Assembly (NCBI GenBank): GCA_035578175.1
Contig: JAQMRL010000003.1
Location: forward strand, 82,967,969-83,031,968
Reading direction: 5' to 3'
DNA length: 64,000 nt
Origin: Catonia carolina
Lineage: Eukaryota > Arthropoda > Insecta > Hemiptera > Achilidae
The position numbers and the translations under genes were made by a program. The notes beneath the pieces were generated by a model. It was not told the DNA's origin and ran no database searches. It was given only the letters and a program-made list of their open reading frames with translations. Below, piece by piece: positions 22,905 through 33,561 of the stretch (position 1 is the stretch's first letter; every line of letters begins with the position of its first letter).

Positions 22905-23085
22905 GTCACTGATCCTCCGTCACTGAAGCTTACGACACTTAACAATGTTAAGCACCTCAGGGCCCTTATTCCTCCTCTGTAAGACTTCCACGTTGGTGAC
23001 CTTCTGCGTCCACGATATCCCCAAGATCCGTCTGTACAGCCAGAGCTCAAAAGCCTCGAGTCTGCTGGTAGTCAGTCGCCCTGCT
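22905..23085 (-). pseudogene. LINE ORF2 remnant
   Basis: Minus-strand translation reads SRLEAFELWLYRRILGISWT, QKVTNVEVLQRRNKGPEVLN and IVKCRKLQ. This is the well-conserved block of insect and other animal LINEs after the RT domain (EAFE.W.YRR+L+ISW...+TN.EVL.R......L...+..RKL...GH). It ends abruptly before the GH.+R block and is 5' truncated. Confidence 0.88.
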
Positions 23086-23097
23086 TAAGGTTTAGTT

Positions 23098-23499
23098 TTA
23101 GTTGTCGTTATTTAGGTCATCAGCCGAAAGACTGGTTTGAAACTCTAGAGGCTTAACTAAGTAAAATGAGGAGTGAGATGGTTTACCTTGCCTTCCTCGC
23201 TGAGTGGAAAAGTATGCTTATGAGCATGCCAGGCTCTCCGAAAAGCACCTACTTTCCACCCTGTAATGTAAATGACACCTTCACTTTATCTCCACAAGGT
23301 CTGGCTGTATATTGAAATTCATTACTCTCAGAGGAGATAACTCTGACTCGTGTCTTTTACACCACTACCTCTTTTGTTCTTAAATGCTTCAGTCATATAA
23401 CTGGCTGTTCATGTGAAAAGAAACAGAATTATTTTTGTGGCACTGGAACTAGCAGATACAGTGCAAATAATTTAACATTTCATCTGCCTGTTATGGGCA
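23098..23499 (-). mobile_element. Rep2 copy d (both ends present)
   Basis: It runs from gttgtcgttatttaggtcat (3' side) to ctgcctgttatgggca (5' end) and follows the family throughout. No clear target-site duplication. Confidence 0.88.
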
Positions 23500-24819
23500 A
23501 AAATTAGGCCTCATTTAATGGAGAAGCAGAATCAGGGAGAAATTGGCCTCTAAGCGTATTTCAACATAGAAGCAGTTCTGAACCAACGTTTATTGCTATT
23601 TTTTTATTTATTTTCACTGGTAGGACATATCCATCCTGAAAGTTTTTCCGTATTAGACACTTATGCGTACATAATTTCAATAGTTTATTACAATTTCCCA
23701 CGACCGATATCTTTTGAAGCTTTCTTCTCGAACAATAAGGAATTAAATTTCAATTCCATTAAAAACTATTAGACACACAACATATAGGATACAGTTACAT
23801 TTGAATCACGGATTGCTGTTTATGTATTAGATAACAAAAATGTGATAAATCTTTAATTAAATAGTTATAAACTGTGTAAAATATTAACGGTAAATACATA
23901 GATATACCTAAGTAGAATTTTGTAGAAACTAAAAAGCTACGTTTAATTCAAATGTACTTAAAACAGTGCTTAAAGAACATATGAATGTAATTTGCATAAA
24001 TAGTGTCGTGAATCAACCACTGAGTATGTTTGTGTATATCTATGCCTGCTTGTGTGTTTGTGTGTAAATGAATGTAATCAGACATATTAAAGAAGTAAGC
24101 ATCACCATTCTTTTATTTTACGTAGACACATTAAAAAGTTGTAAAACATATAATACAACACTACCTGTTATAAAAATAGAAAAAAACACCGTGCACGAAC
24201 TTTGATTTTCATATTTTCTCTTGTAATACCACCAAAACCACTTTTGTTGTAAGAATACTAAAGAACAAAAAGAAGGAGGTAGATAAAAGAAGGTGAAGAA
24301 AAACAGTTTTTGTTCGAAACAGGATTTTTCTGTTTCTGTAACAATTTGGGAAAAGAACTGAATGGTACTGATACGAAGTAATTAACACTGTCACTTTAAA
24401 ACAGATATATTCTGGTCATCCCGGTTTCTTTCGGGTATAATTTTGTTTTATTTCAATAATTTTTAAATTATGTTTAAAAATAAATCAAAAATATAATTTT
24501 CTGATTCGGAAAAATCTGAAATATAGACCTATGTACCGTATATCCTCAATTCTAAGACGCCCTCGAATCTAAGACGCAGCTTATTTTGGCAGTACAAATT
24601 TTTCAAAAAATGAAATCTAGAAAAAATCATCAAAATCTTATTTTTAATGTTATAAAGTGAATTTTTATTACCTGAAATGGGCGATGAGACAGAATTAAAT
24701 GTAACACGATATTGATAGATAAAATAACTTTCTTGAATTATTTCTTATTTTTTGAATTGAGTATCATAAAAGGAGGAAGTTCGTTTCATCAGCTGTTATT
24801 CATAACATAACTGTTATTA
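23500..24819. other. AT-rich stretch with one repeat-like motif
   Basis: No gene. At 24545-24577 two imperfect copies of ctc(a/g)a(a/t)tctaagacgc stand in tandem with a 17-bp period, which looks like the subterminal part of a DNA transposon, but no second end is found. Confidence 0.35.
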
Positions 24820-24829
24820 CCAGCTTCTC
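24820..24829. repeat. SINE-A target-site duplication, left
   Basis: CCAGCTTCTC, repeated exactly at 25002-25011 on the other side of the SINE. Confidence 0.9.
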
Positions 24830-25001
24830 TTTTTTTTGTTTTGTTTAACGTCCGACTGTTCTGCAATTACTGCTAATGCAGACGGTGAAGATGAAATTAT
24901 TTTTTTGTAACGTATGAAAATGTGCCGTGCCTGAATGGGATTCGAACCCAAGACCGCATGATGAGAGGCGAGCACATTACCAACTACGCTAATGCGGCCG
25001 G
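24830..25001 (-). mobile_element. SINE-A copy with perfect 10-bp duplication
   Basis: On the minus strand the tRNA-like head contains ttagcgtagttggtaatgtg (A-box region) and gggttcgaatcccat (B-box). It is followed by tttcatacgttacaaa, the shared tail cagtcggacgttaaac and a poly-A-rich end. The insertion is bounded by identical 10-bp duplications, so it is an intact retroposed copy. Confidence 0.93.
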
Positions 25002-25011
25002 CCAGCTTCTC

Positions 25012-25930
25012 GTCCCTTGCAGTTTTTTATTGTACTTCTTTGGCACCTTTCACATCAACCGTGTAGTTTGTAGGCATATCGGGTCCTCAAAAAAGCATTC
25101 AGCACTCTAAAATATCTCCTTCATTTATCAAAATGTATAATGAATTCATAACTTTCAAAGCCGATAACTCTTTCCGGTGGTTGATGATTTGGAAGAAATA
25201 AAACTATCTTTTTATAGTTGTGTAACTAAAATATAAATCAAGTGACATTTTCAGTCAAAAATTTTCCATGAATTACACTCTTAACGTAATTGTTCAAAAA
25301 AGTAAAATAAAATTGTTAATATGCCTGCATTGTTATTTACTTTTTCCTCAAAATTATTTAATAAATATTCAACAATTTCTAATGACCTTTCTTTGTTTAT
25401 TGCAGTCGCAAGTAGGTTTTGTTCATGACGTACGTTAATTTCCTTAGGTTGAAGCTCATTTCATACATAATTTTATAGGCCTACATAACAGAAAGGATGT
25501 ACAAACATCCCAGAAAGTCAAAGGAAGTATTAAAATTTCTCTATATCCTTTTCAATTTATTTCATTGATTTTCATAAATTTTTACTTTAAAAACACTTTC
25601 GATTATTTTTTTATATGTTTTAATATCAAACGTTAAATTTCTTGTAAGTTTATTTAAAGTCATTTACAGTATAACCGGTAACCGCTTAGGCTTGCATAAA
25701 AATAATTTTCGATAATTCTCGCTATTGTAATAATGTGGAACTAGAATGTACAGTAGTCAAGCGAAATTTATTAGCACGAAAATACTAAGTTCCGTATGTA
25801 ATAGATAAGGGGTTTTACTATTATTTTTTACAGAGTTCTGGTGATTTATTATAATTTATAATAAAGAAATTCTAAATTATATAATTTAATTTATTTATAA
25901 TAAATAAAATATATAATAAATAAATAAATT
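25012..25930. other. AT-rich stretch, nothing recognised
   Basis: No gene or repeat signature seen. Confidence 0.4.
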
Positions 25931-26290
25931 TGTCCATAACAGGCAGGTGGAGTGTTAAATAATTGATTGCATTCGATCTGCTAGTTTCAGGGCTACAAAA
26001 AATAGTTCTGTTTTTTATCATATGGTCAGCCAATTATATGACTGAAGCATTTAAGAACAGAAGAGGTAGAGATGTAAACGACACTACTCAGAGTTATCTC
26101 CTCTGAGAGTAATGAATTTCATTATACAGCCAGATCCTGTCATGAATGAAGTTAAGGTGTCATTTGCAAGGGGGAAGTAGCTGATTTTCGGAGGGCCTGA
26201 CATGCTGATAAACATACCTTTCCACTCTGTGAGGAAGGTAATGGTAAACCACCCACTCCTCGTTTTACCTTGTAAAGCCTCTAGAGGTTT
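25931..26290 (+). mobile_element. Rep2 copy e (3' end lost)
   Basis: It starts with ccataacaggcaggtggagt and follows the family to cctctagagg, then breaks where LINE coding sequence begins. The last ~35 bp of the family are missing. Confidence 0.85.
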
Positions 26291-26547
26291 CACGAGAAAC
26301 AGAAATGATTATTATGTGGCTAATCACTCCACAACATTGTTTGAACAAAAACCTACTTACGCAGGGAGAAAATTCATGAATAAATTACCCCAATTTTTTA
26401 AATCTTCTGATAATTTGCATTCCTTTAAAAAGAATCTGAAAAATTACTTGATCGGTGAAATTTTTTATAGCGTACAAGAATTTCTTTGTTAATAGTAGTG
26501 ATACATTGTGTGATTCTTATATGTATTTAAGGTGCTATAACTTACAT
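26291..26547 (+). pseudogene. LINE ORF2 C-terminal fragment
   Basis: The frame to the stop at 26490 reads NDYYVANHSTTLFEQKPTYA, GRKFMNKLPQFFKS, then SFKKNLKNYLIGE and IFYSVQEFLC. This matches the extreme C-terminus of a widespread insect LINE type (H.T...EK.P.Y.G+...NKLP..+K.....FK..LK..L....FYS+.EFL). The natural stop and a short 3' untranslated stretch are retained. It sits between two Rep2 copies and is strongly 5' truncated. Confidence 0.8.
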
Positions 26548-26945
26548 GATTGCCCTTAACAGACAGGTGGAGTGTCAAATTATTTACACCATCTGTTAGT
26601 TGCAGGGCTAAAATAAATAGTTCTGTTTCTTATCACATGGTCAGCCAATTAAATGACTGAATCATTTAAGAATAAAATAGGTAAAGGTGTAAAAGACACT
26701 AATCAGAGTTATCTCGTTAGAAAGTAATGGATTTCATTATACAGCCAGACCCTGTGGTGAATGAAGTGAAAGTGTTATTTGCAGAGTGGAAAATATATGC
26801 TTTTCAGAGGGCCTGGCATGCTGATAAGTGTACTTTTCCACTCAGTGAGGAAGGCAATGGAAAACCTCTTCATTCCTTGATTTACTTAGTAAAATCTCTA
26901 CAGGTTCAAACCAGCCTTTTGGCTGATGACCTAAACAACAACTGA
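26548..26945 (+). mobile_element. Rep2 copy f (full length)
   Basis: It runs from tgcccttaacagacaggtgg to gatgacctaaacaacaac. The flanks share ACATGA (just before 26548 and at about 26946), a possible short target-site duplication. Confidence 0.9.
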
Positions 26946-27052
26946 CATGAAGAAGAATACTCCTCCTCGACTCCTGTACTCCTCCTGGAGTCTCCAGGGC
27001 GCAAAAAAGTTTCAAACCAGCCTTTCAGCTGATGACCTAAACAGCAATAAAT
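26946..27052 (+). repeat. Duplicated Rep2 3' tail and small palindrome
   Basis: A second Rep2 3' end (tttcaaaccagcctttcagc, then tgatgacctaaacagcaa) lies at 27010-27050, just after the full copy. Between them is a C/T-rich stretch with a short palindrome (CCTGGAG / CTCCAGG, 26984-26998). Confidence 0.7.
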
Positions 27053-27087
27053 AAATAAGTTATATAATTTGATATAAATTACATATT

Positions 27088-27225
27088 TTTACTTTCTCTT
27101 GCCTATATGAATATATAGGAAGGAAAGTATTGTTTTCATGTCGATTTTTCGAAATCGAGTTTTCACCGGATCTATACGTTTTCAGACCCCCTGAACCCAA
27201 AAAACATGTTTTTAGCGATTGGTCT

Positions 27226-27284
<59 letters not shown>

Positions 27285-27826
27285 TGTGTACAAAATATCT
27301 CAAGAACGGAACATCGTACGAACTTGAAACTTGAAACTTAAGTTACTTACCACTACCGGACCCGACACGAACATTTTCATCAAAATCGGTCAACCGGAAG
27401 TAGTAGTTTATTCGTATATTTTTCACTTTTTTGCGATTTTCTCAAAAACTGGTCCTACGATTTTTTTTAAAAATCGCCTCATTTACTCAATTTTTTATTC
27501 TCTACAAGATAGGGTATGCGCCATGTTTGCTGAAATTCGTGGTAAGGGTGTTTACGTAAAAAAGTGTTTTTTAAGATTACGGCTTAAATATGTATTATAG
27601 CGCAAAAATTTATATAATAAAAAATTTAGAGAATTTAAAATTCTATAACTTTTATTTCTAACATTTTTTTGTGTAATGCTTAGTTTAGCGGTAAATAGCG
27701 ATTTTCTGTTTTTTCTCACGAAAACGTGTGAAAAATCGATTTTTTAAAGATTTCGGCCTTAGGATGCATTTTATGACAAAAGTGTATATAATAAAATTTA
27801 TAGAAAATTTTTTTTGTACCTTACGT
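27088..27826 (+). mobile_element. Rep1 copy 4 (3' truncated)
   Basis: The 5' inverted repeat ACTTTCTCTTGCC is at 27091-27103, followed by the 5' hairpins and a long (GT)n(GC)n(GT)n tract at 27221-27289. Internal unit 1 and part of unit 2 follow before it breaks off near 27826. Open frames inside (for example 27130-27327 and 27331-27600) are translations of repeat DNA. Confidence 0.88.
27221..27289. repeat. (GT)n-(GC)n-(GT)n alternating tract
   Basis: Uninterrupted alternating purine-pyrimidine DNA of about 68 bp with a GC core near 27249-27268. It is the family microsatellite of Rep1, expanded in this copy. Confidence 0.95.
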
Positions 27827-28644
27827 TATTACGTATGATATTAGAAACTGTATTCTTCAGTTTTTTATAAAGAAAACAGTACAGGATGCGGGTGGTATTT
27901 AGATCCAGGATATCAGATATAGAGCAGGGAGTGTGAAGAATTGAGAATTGTTTACTTACAATGTTGGTAGCCTAAGTTCGATAGGCTTACATACTACACA
28001 AAGCCATAGTAGGTTATAGGCAAAATGAAATACTTAATAATACTGTATGCTAAACTTACATTTTACTTCTGTGACCAGAACAGGCCACCCAGCCGGCTTA
28101 CCAACCCTCAGGCGGAACGTGAATCTATCCTCTAATCGAAAATCACGGAAGCTAAAGACAGGAGAAGAGAAAATTCCAAAGTCCCGACCCTCTCTTTACT
28201 TTAACTCCTTGACTTTTTTTGCTTCTTCTTCTAATACATGGTTGCCGCTGTCACAGCTTACTAATGCCAATTGCTTAACTGAGTTACTTCTGTGGCTACG
28301 GCAATCTTCTTTCTATTTTACTTCGGAATATATTTTTATTCATTTCCTCCAGTTTAATGTACAAACTATCTTTAAAAAAACATCTTTCACTTTTCCAATC
28401 TTCATCTATTTGTGTGTTTATTAGCAATTAAAACAATAAATAAATGTATAATATTAAATCTTCAGTAACTTCCACGTGTTCCTCAGGAATTCAACCTGGG
28501 TCCTTTATTACCGGTTACTGGCACGACAGTTTATAAAAATTATGGCAGTTTAAAAGTATAATTTCATATTTTTAAACTGTCATAATTTTGTCCTAATATC
28601 TTTTGCTACAAATATGTCAATAAGGGTAAGTACTCTTCTTAATG
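27827..28644. other. No recognised gene
   Basis: The plus frame 28047-28424 (125 codons) includes a less AT-rich part (RTGHPAGLPTLRR, KSRKLKTGEEKIPK). I recognise no domain; an exon cannot be excluded. A hairpin of 20-bp arms (28536-28555 and 28570-28589, one wobble position) follows. Confidence 0.35.
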
Positions 28645-28885
28645 TTCTGGTTTGAAATACTCACACGACTTTTTCTTGCCATTGTAAATAATTAAAAATA
28701 TAACCTATATTTTATTATCATTAGTAAACAATGTTAAATATAAAACATAAAACAATTTTAATCATGAGTGAATGACATAAAATGAAAATCAATCTCTGTA
28801 GAATTTTAAAATATGGAAAATTGACGCTAAACTCGGTCTCTGTAGGAAAAGTTCTGAAATAAAAGTTGTAGATTTTTGGTATTAT
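28645..28885 (-). mobile_element. Rep1 copy 5, 3'-end fragment
   Basis: Minus strand. It holds the hairpin region (gaaatactcacacgac), the inverted repeat (ctttttcttgccattg) and the subterminal block tttaatcatgagtgaatgac, then stops within internal unit 2. Confidence 0.78.
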
Positions 28886-30262
28886 CCGTTAATTCTCTAC
28901 CACACATATATTCCGTCTATAAATCAATAACCATACATATATTTCAGACAATTTGTTCCTAACAATCGTTATGAAATTTTTAGCGATGTAAACAATATAA
29001 TCAACCCTAATCTAACCTAAATAAAAAAAACGATACTAAAATACCCAATATTGCATTATATTCTTATCGGTCAGCGATAAGATAAAAGCCTGTATTAAAC
29101 AAGGTATTCACAAACATTTCGACCGTTATTTAAACTAAAGGAAAGCACAAAATTATAATAAAAAAATGAATTAACGGAGTTCACGATAAATCGGGTGGTA
29201 GTGAATTAATGGAAAAGGATTGATTTTTTAAACTAAGGTTCTTTAAATTTTTTTAGTGGTTTCTTTTGTTTAGTATAAATTAGTTACATTATGTAATTCG
29301 GTCGTTGAGTGTAAGCGGCTTATGAAATAAAACTGTTGTAATCGAATTTGATGAAAATCTAACTGATAATAATTTTTTAAATCCCTCCCGGGAAATCAAA
29401 CAGATACCCTTTGATTTATCGATCAGTTATGCTACCAATTCATTGTGGACTACAACAACTATTCTCAGGCAATCTCTAACAATTTCATAATGTCAGAATC
29501 TCATAGTATAAATTTAAATACAACGTATTATATATTCATAAAAAAATTGATACCTACCTATCTAACTAATCCTGAATAGAATGCCAATCGCTTTTAACGA
29601 TTTGCCTTTTTTTAAAGTTATTAATGAGGTTAGATGGCTTGGTATATTAACTTTATAAAAAAATACTTCGCTTAAGGCTTCTTCCAGAACATGAAATTCA
29701 AGTGAGAGGGAGTGAATGGATTCGAGTGAGATAAAAACGCCGTTTGATAAGCTTTAGATTGTTGATTTCTTGCAAAACTTTAACATTTTCTAACTGGTGA
29801 CCTTTTTTCCCTTCTTGTTTTTATTCTTCTTTTTCTTGCAGCTTATAGGCTCCAGTAATTCTTACCAAGCTCTTATTAACTTACTGTGATTCTTAAAGCA
29901 GTTAAAATCCTACTTATATTCATTTAGAGTAGAATTTGCTTTTATTGAAATTGTTTTAAATAAAATTCTTTGCAGATTGCCAAGTTATGTTTTTAATGTC
30001 ATTATTTAGATCACAGCCAAAATTTTGGGGTCATAAAAGGTACACGAATAGAGGGATTTTGTAAAATAAGAGTAATGAATACCTCAGCTTTCTGATAACT
30101 ATTTAGGTCTATGATACAATTTTCGAAATAATGTACTTATCCATGAAAGAGTAACAGTAAACTGGATAGCTCAGCTCCATTTTATTTTTCTCTATTCTCA
30201 GACACGGCGCGTAACCTATTTTTAGAGCATAAAAAATGTAGAAAATGAACCGATTTTTAAAA
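28886..30262. other. AT-rich stretch with a possible tRNA-like relic
   Basis: At 29390-29450 the minus strand reads aattggtagcataactgatc and gtttgatttcccgggagg, a decayed tRNA-like A-box/B-box pair that may be a SINE head. Nothing else recognised. Confidence 0.3.
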
Positions 30263-31195
30263 ATCTGGTGTGAAACACTCACACAACTTTCTCTTGCCAA
30301 TAGAAATAATTAAGAATAAACCTAATATTAGTAATAAAACATTAGAAATAAACAAAAAACTAACCTCAATAAACATAACCTAATTTTAATCATGAGTGAA
30401 AGACGAAAAATGATAATCAACCTCAGTTTGGCTTAGAAATACGGAAAATCACTCTTTCTCTCTAAACTAGGCTCTGTAGAGAAAAATGCTTTAAATAAAA
30501 GTTGTACATCTTTTAATTTCCTATAAAATTAATTATATACACTTTTGTCGTAAAATGCATTCTAAGGCCGAAATCTTTAAAAAATCAATTTTTCACACGT
30601 TTTCGTGAGAAAAAAACAGAAAATCGCAAATTACCGCTAAACTAAGCGTTATACAAAAACATGTTTGAAATAAAAGTTGTAGGTTTTTAAATTCTCTACA
30701 ACTTTTATTATATAAGTTTTTGCGCTAAAATTTATATTAAAGCCGTAATCTTAAAAAAACAACGTTTTTACGTGAAAACAGCCTCACCGAGAATTTCAGC
30801 AAACATGGCGCCTACCCTATCTTGTAGAGAATAAAAAATTGAGTAAAATAGGCGATTTAAAAAAAAATCGTAGGACCAGTTTTTGAGAAAATCGCAAAAA
30901 ACTGAAAAATTATACGAATAAACTACTACTTCCGGTTGACCGATTTTGATGAAAATGTTCGTGTCGCGTCCGGTAGTGGTATGTAACTTAAGTTTCAAGT
31001 TCGTACGATGTTCCGTTCTTGAGATATTCTGTTCACACACAGACACACACACAGACCAATCGCTAAAAACATGTTTTTTGGGTTCAGGGGGTCTGAAAAC
31101 GTATAGATCCGGTGAAAACTCGATTTCGAAAAATCGACATGAAAACAATACTTTCCTTCCTATATATTCATATAGGCAAGAGAAAGTAAAAAAAA
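30263..31195 (-). mobile_element. Rep1 copy 6 (full length)
   Basis: Complete minus-strand copy. The 3' end ATCTG (30263) is followed by the stem-loop and inverted repeat (ACTTTCTCTTGCC at 30286-30298). Then come both internal units, a short (CA)n tract near 31035-31055 and the 5' inverted repeat GGCAAGAGAAAGT at 31175-31187, followed by eight A. The 151-codon minus frame 30768-31223 lies wholly inside and is not a gene. Confidence 0.92.
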
Positions 31196-31430
31196 TCCAT
31201 AACAGCCGGTTTTGAGAAGTCACAAACCAGTGAAAAATTCAAAATTTGTAAACTATATTTTTTTGGTTGACCGATTCTGATGAAAATTTTCTTGTCGGGT
31301 TCCCTTGTGCTACCTAACTTAAGTTCCAAATTTCGATTTTGTTCGCTACTCCGTTCTTGAGATATTTTGTTCACACATATTTTGTTCAGGTAGTCTGAAA
31401 ACGTGCATTTCCGATAAAAACTTGTTTTCG

Positions 31431-31442
31431 AAAAATCAACAT
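31431..31442. repeat. SINE-C target-site duplication, left
   Basis: AAAAATCAACAT, matched by AAAAATTAACAT at 31750-31761 (one difference). It is Rep1 sequence, so the target was Rep1. Confidence 0.88.
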
Positions 31443-31749
31443 TTTTTTTTTAATTCCTAATATGTGTACGTTGCAATCTCTTCAATTCAGAACAATAAGC
31501 AACCCCATGACCCAATGAGATGAGGATGATGTGTATGACGTGTAAATGAGATGTAGTCTTGTGCAGACCTAGGCCGACCATTCCTGAGAGAGTTAATTGA
31601 ACCCCAACCATCAAAGTACACCGGTAACCACTGTCTAGTATTCAAATCCGTATAAAAGTAACTACCTTTACTAGGATTTGAACCAGGAACCTTCGTCTCC
31701 GAAAAGCAGCTGTTAAACAGCTGACTTTGGCGACGACTTTACCTAGAAA
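31443..31749 (-). mobile_element. SINE-C inserted in Rep1
   Basis: Minus-strand tRNA-derived SINE of 307 bp. The B-box-like GGTTCAAATCC lies near 31671-31681, with the body shared with 2141-2465. The 3' end acatattaggaatt is followed by nine A. The A-box side is shortened at the 5' end. It is bounded by a 12-bp target-site duplication with one mismatch. Confidence 0.92.
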
Positions 31750-31812
31750 AAAAATTAACATGAAAACAATACTTTCCTTTTGTATATGTTTTTTATAAGG
31801 CAAGCGAATGAA

Positions 31813-32596
31813 AAAATTAGACAATGTAATCTAATAAACAAGAAGAAAAAATATATAAACAAGTGCGCCAAAAACTTTATTTTGTAAGCAAAATTTTTAT
31901 ATTGCCTGATCCAACATTAATTTATCCATTTATGTACACTAATTTTGAAAACCTATCGTATAAGTTTTCTACGCGCAAAGGAAGCACTTTGGGTGCCAAG
32001 TAGCCGTGGGCAAATGTGACGTGAGTGCAAGATGATAAGAGAAATCTCTTTAATTATTTCTTACATCATCATGTCGTATTGCATATGCTGAACATCAATA
32101 TGCATCATCGCTCCTATTTGCCGGACTCACTATTACCTCACGTCAATATTTAGGGCCCGCAATTAACAAAATATGAGTAATATTTCAGATTTTTAGAAAC
32201 AGTCTATTATATTTGTGGTAAATTTAATTTTAATTTATAGAAATCTGCTTATCTTTCTTTTGTTTACATCACGTATTCAATAATAAAACCAGACAACCGA
32301 CATTTGACTAAGGTGGTCGAACTTAAGTAGGTAGGCTTATCGGTACACACCGAGTCTCTAATTTAAGTCTAGTTAAGTCTACAAGACTGCAAAAGAAGTG
32401 TATGCTAAGAAATAACTCATTGTTATGACCGGTTTTACCACCGATATTGGCCAGGGGGTTTTTATGTTGTATGCTGATACAATATTGTAATAGGAGGAGC
32501 CTGCCACCTATCGCCTTCAGCTTGTTTCTCCTTTACAGTAATTCTATTTATAAAAAATATATACATTTATTTAGTACTCCCCCGCGTTAGAGTTGA
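31813..32596. other. No recognised gene
   Basis: Mixed-composition DNA with no reading frame, repeat partner or RNA signature recognised. Confidence 0.35.
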
Positions 32597-33561
32597 TTTT
32601 TACTTTCTCTTGCCTATATGAATATATAGGAAGGAAAGTATTGTTTTCATATCGATTTTTCGAAATCGAGTTTTCACCGGATCTATACGTTTTCAGACCC
32701 CCTGAACCCAAAAAACATGTTTTTAGCGATTGGTCTGTGTGTGTGTGTGTGTCTGTGTCTGTGTCTGTGTGTGTGTGTGTGTGAACAGAATATCTCAAGA
32801 ACGGAACATCGTACGAACTTGAAACTTGAATCTTAAGTTACGTACCACTACCGGACTCGACACGAACATTTTCATCAAAATCAGTCAACCGGAAGTGGTA
32901 GTTTATTCGTGTAATTTTTCACTTTTTTGCGATTTTCTCAAAAACTGGTCCTACGATTTTTTTTAAAATTGCCTGGTTTACTCAATCTTTTATTCTCTAC
33001 AAGATAGGGTAGGCGTCATGTTTGCTGAAATTCTGGGTGAGGCTGTTTTCACGTAAAAACGTTGTTTTTTTAAGATTACAGCTTTAATATGCATTTTAGC
33101 GCAAAACTTTATATAATAAAAGTTGTAGAGAATTAAAAATTCTACAACTTTTATTTCAAACAATTTTTTGTATAACGCTTAGTTTAGCGGTAATTTGCGA
33201 TTTTCTGTTTTTTTTCTCACGAAAATGTGTGAAAAATTGATTTTTTTAAGATTTCGGCCTTAGTATGCATTTTACGACAAAAGTGTATATAATTTAATTT
33301 ATAGAAAATTAAAAGATCTACAACTTTTATTTAAAGCATTTTTCTCTACAGAGCCTAGTTTAGAGAGAAAGAGTGATTTTCCGTATTTCTAAGCCAAACT
33401 GAGGTTGATTTTCATTTTGCATCATTCACTCATGATTAAAATAAGGTTATGTTTTTGAGATTAGTTTTTTGTTTATTTCTAATATTTTATTAATAATGTT
33501 AGGTTTATTGTTAATTATTTGCATTGGCAAGAGAAAGTTGTGTGAGTGTTTCACACCAGAT
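32597..33561 (+). mobile_element. Rep1 copy 8 (full length, reference copy)
   Basis: The 5' inverted repeat ACTTTCTCTTGCC is at 32602-32614. A hairpin cctatat/atatagg and a hairpin CGATTT-TTCG-AAATCG follow it. A (GT)n-rich tract lies near 32736-32782. Two diverged internal units of about 176 bp follow (ctacaacttttattt at 33142 and 33318). The 3' inverted repeat GGCAAGAGAAAGT is at 33526-33538, the stem-loop GTGTGAGTGTTTCACAC at 33540-33556, and the end CAGAT at 33557-33561. T-rich DNA flanks both ends. Confidence 0.93.

Larger units (their letters stand above)
31200..31812 (-). mobile_element. Rep1 copy 7, split by SINE-C
   Basis: Minus-strand 5' half of Rep1 (31200-31442 and 31750-31812) interrupted by a SINE-C insertion. 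The copy lacks the 3' half and has diverged more than copy 6, which lies directly beside it. Confidence 0.8.

Noticed and set aside
27130..27600. Open frames with runs of VCVCVCV or ARARAR
   Set aside because: These are translations of the (GT)n/(GC)n tract of Rep1 copy 4.
28047..28424. 125-codon plus-strand frame as a gene
   Set aside because: No recognisable domain, composition turns AT-rich halfway, and no splice or regulatory context could be supported.
30768..31223. 151-codon minus-strand open frame
   Set aside because: It lies entirely within Rep1 copy 6, and similar translations appear in other Rep1 copies only because the DNA is repeated. There is no domain, and the frame crosses the copy's own microsatellite region.
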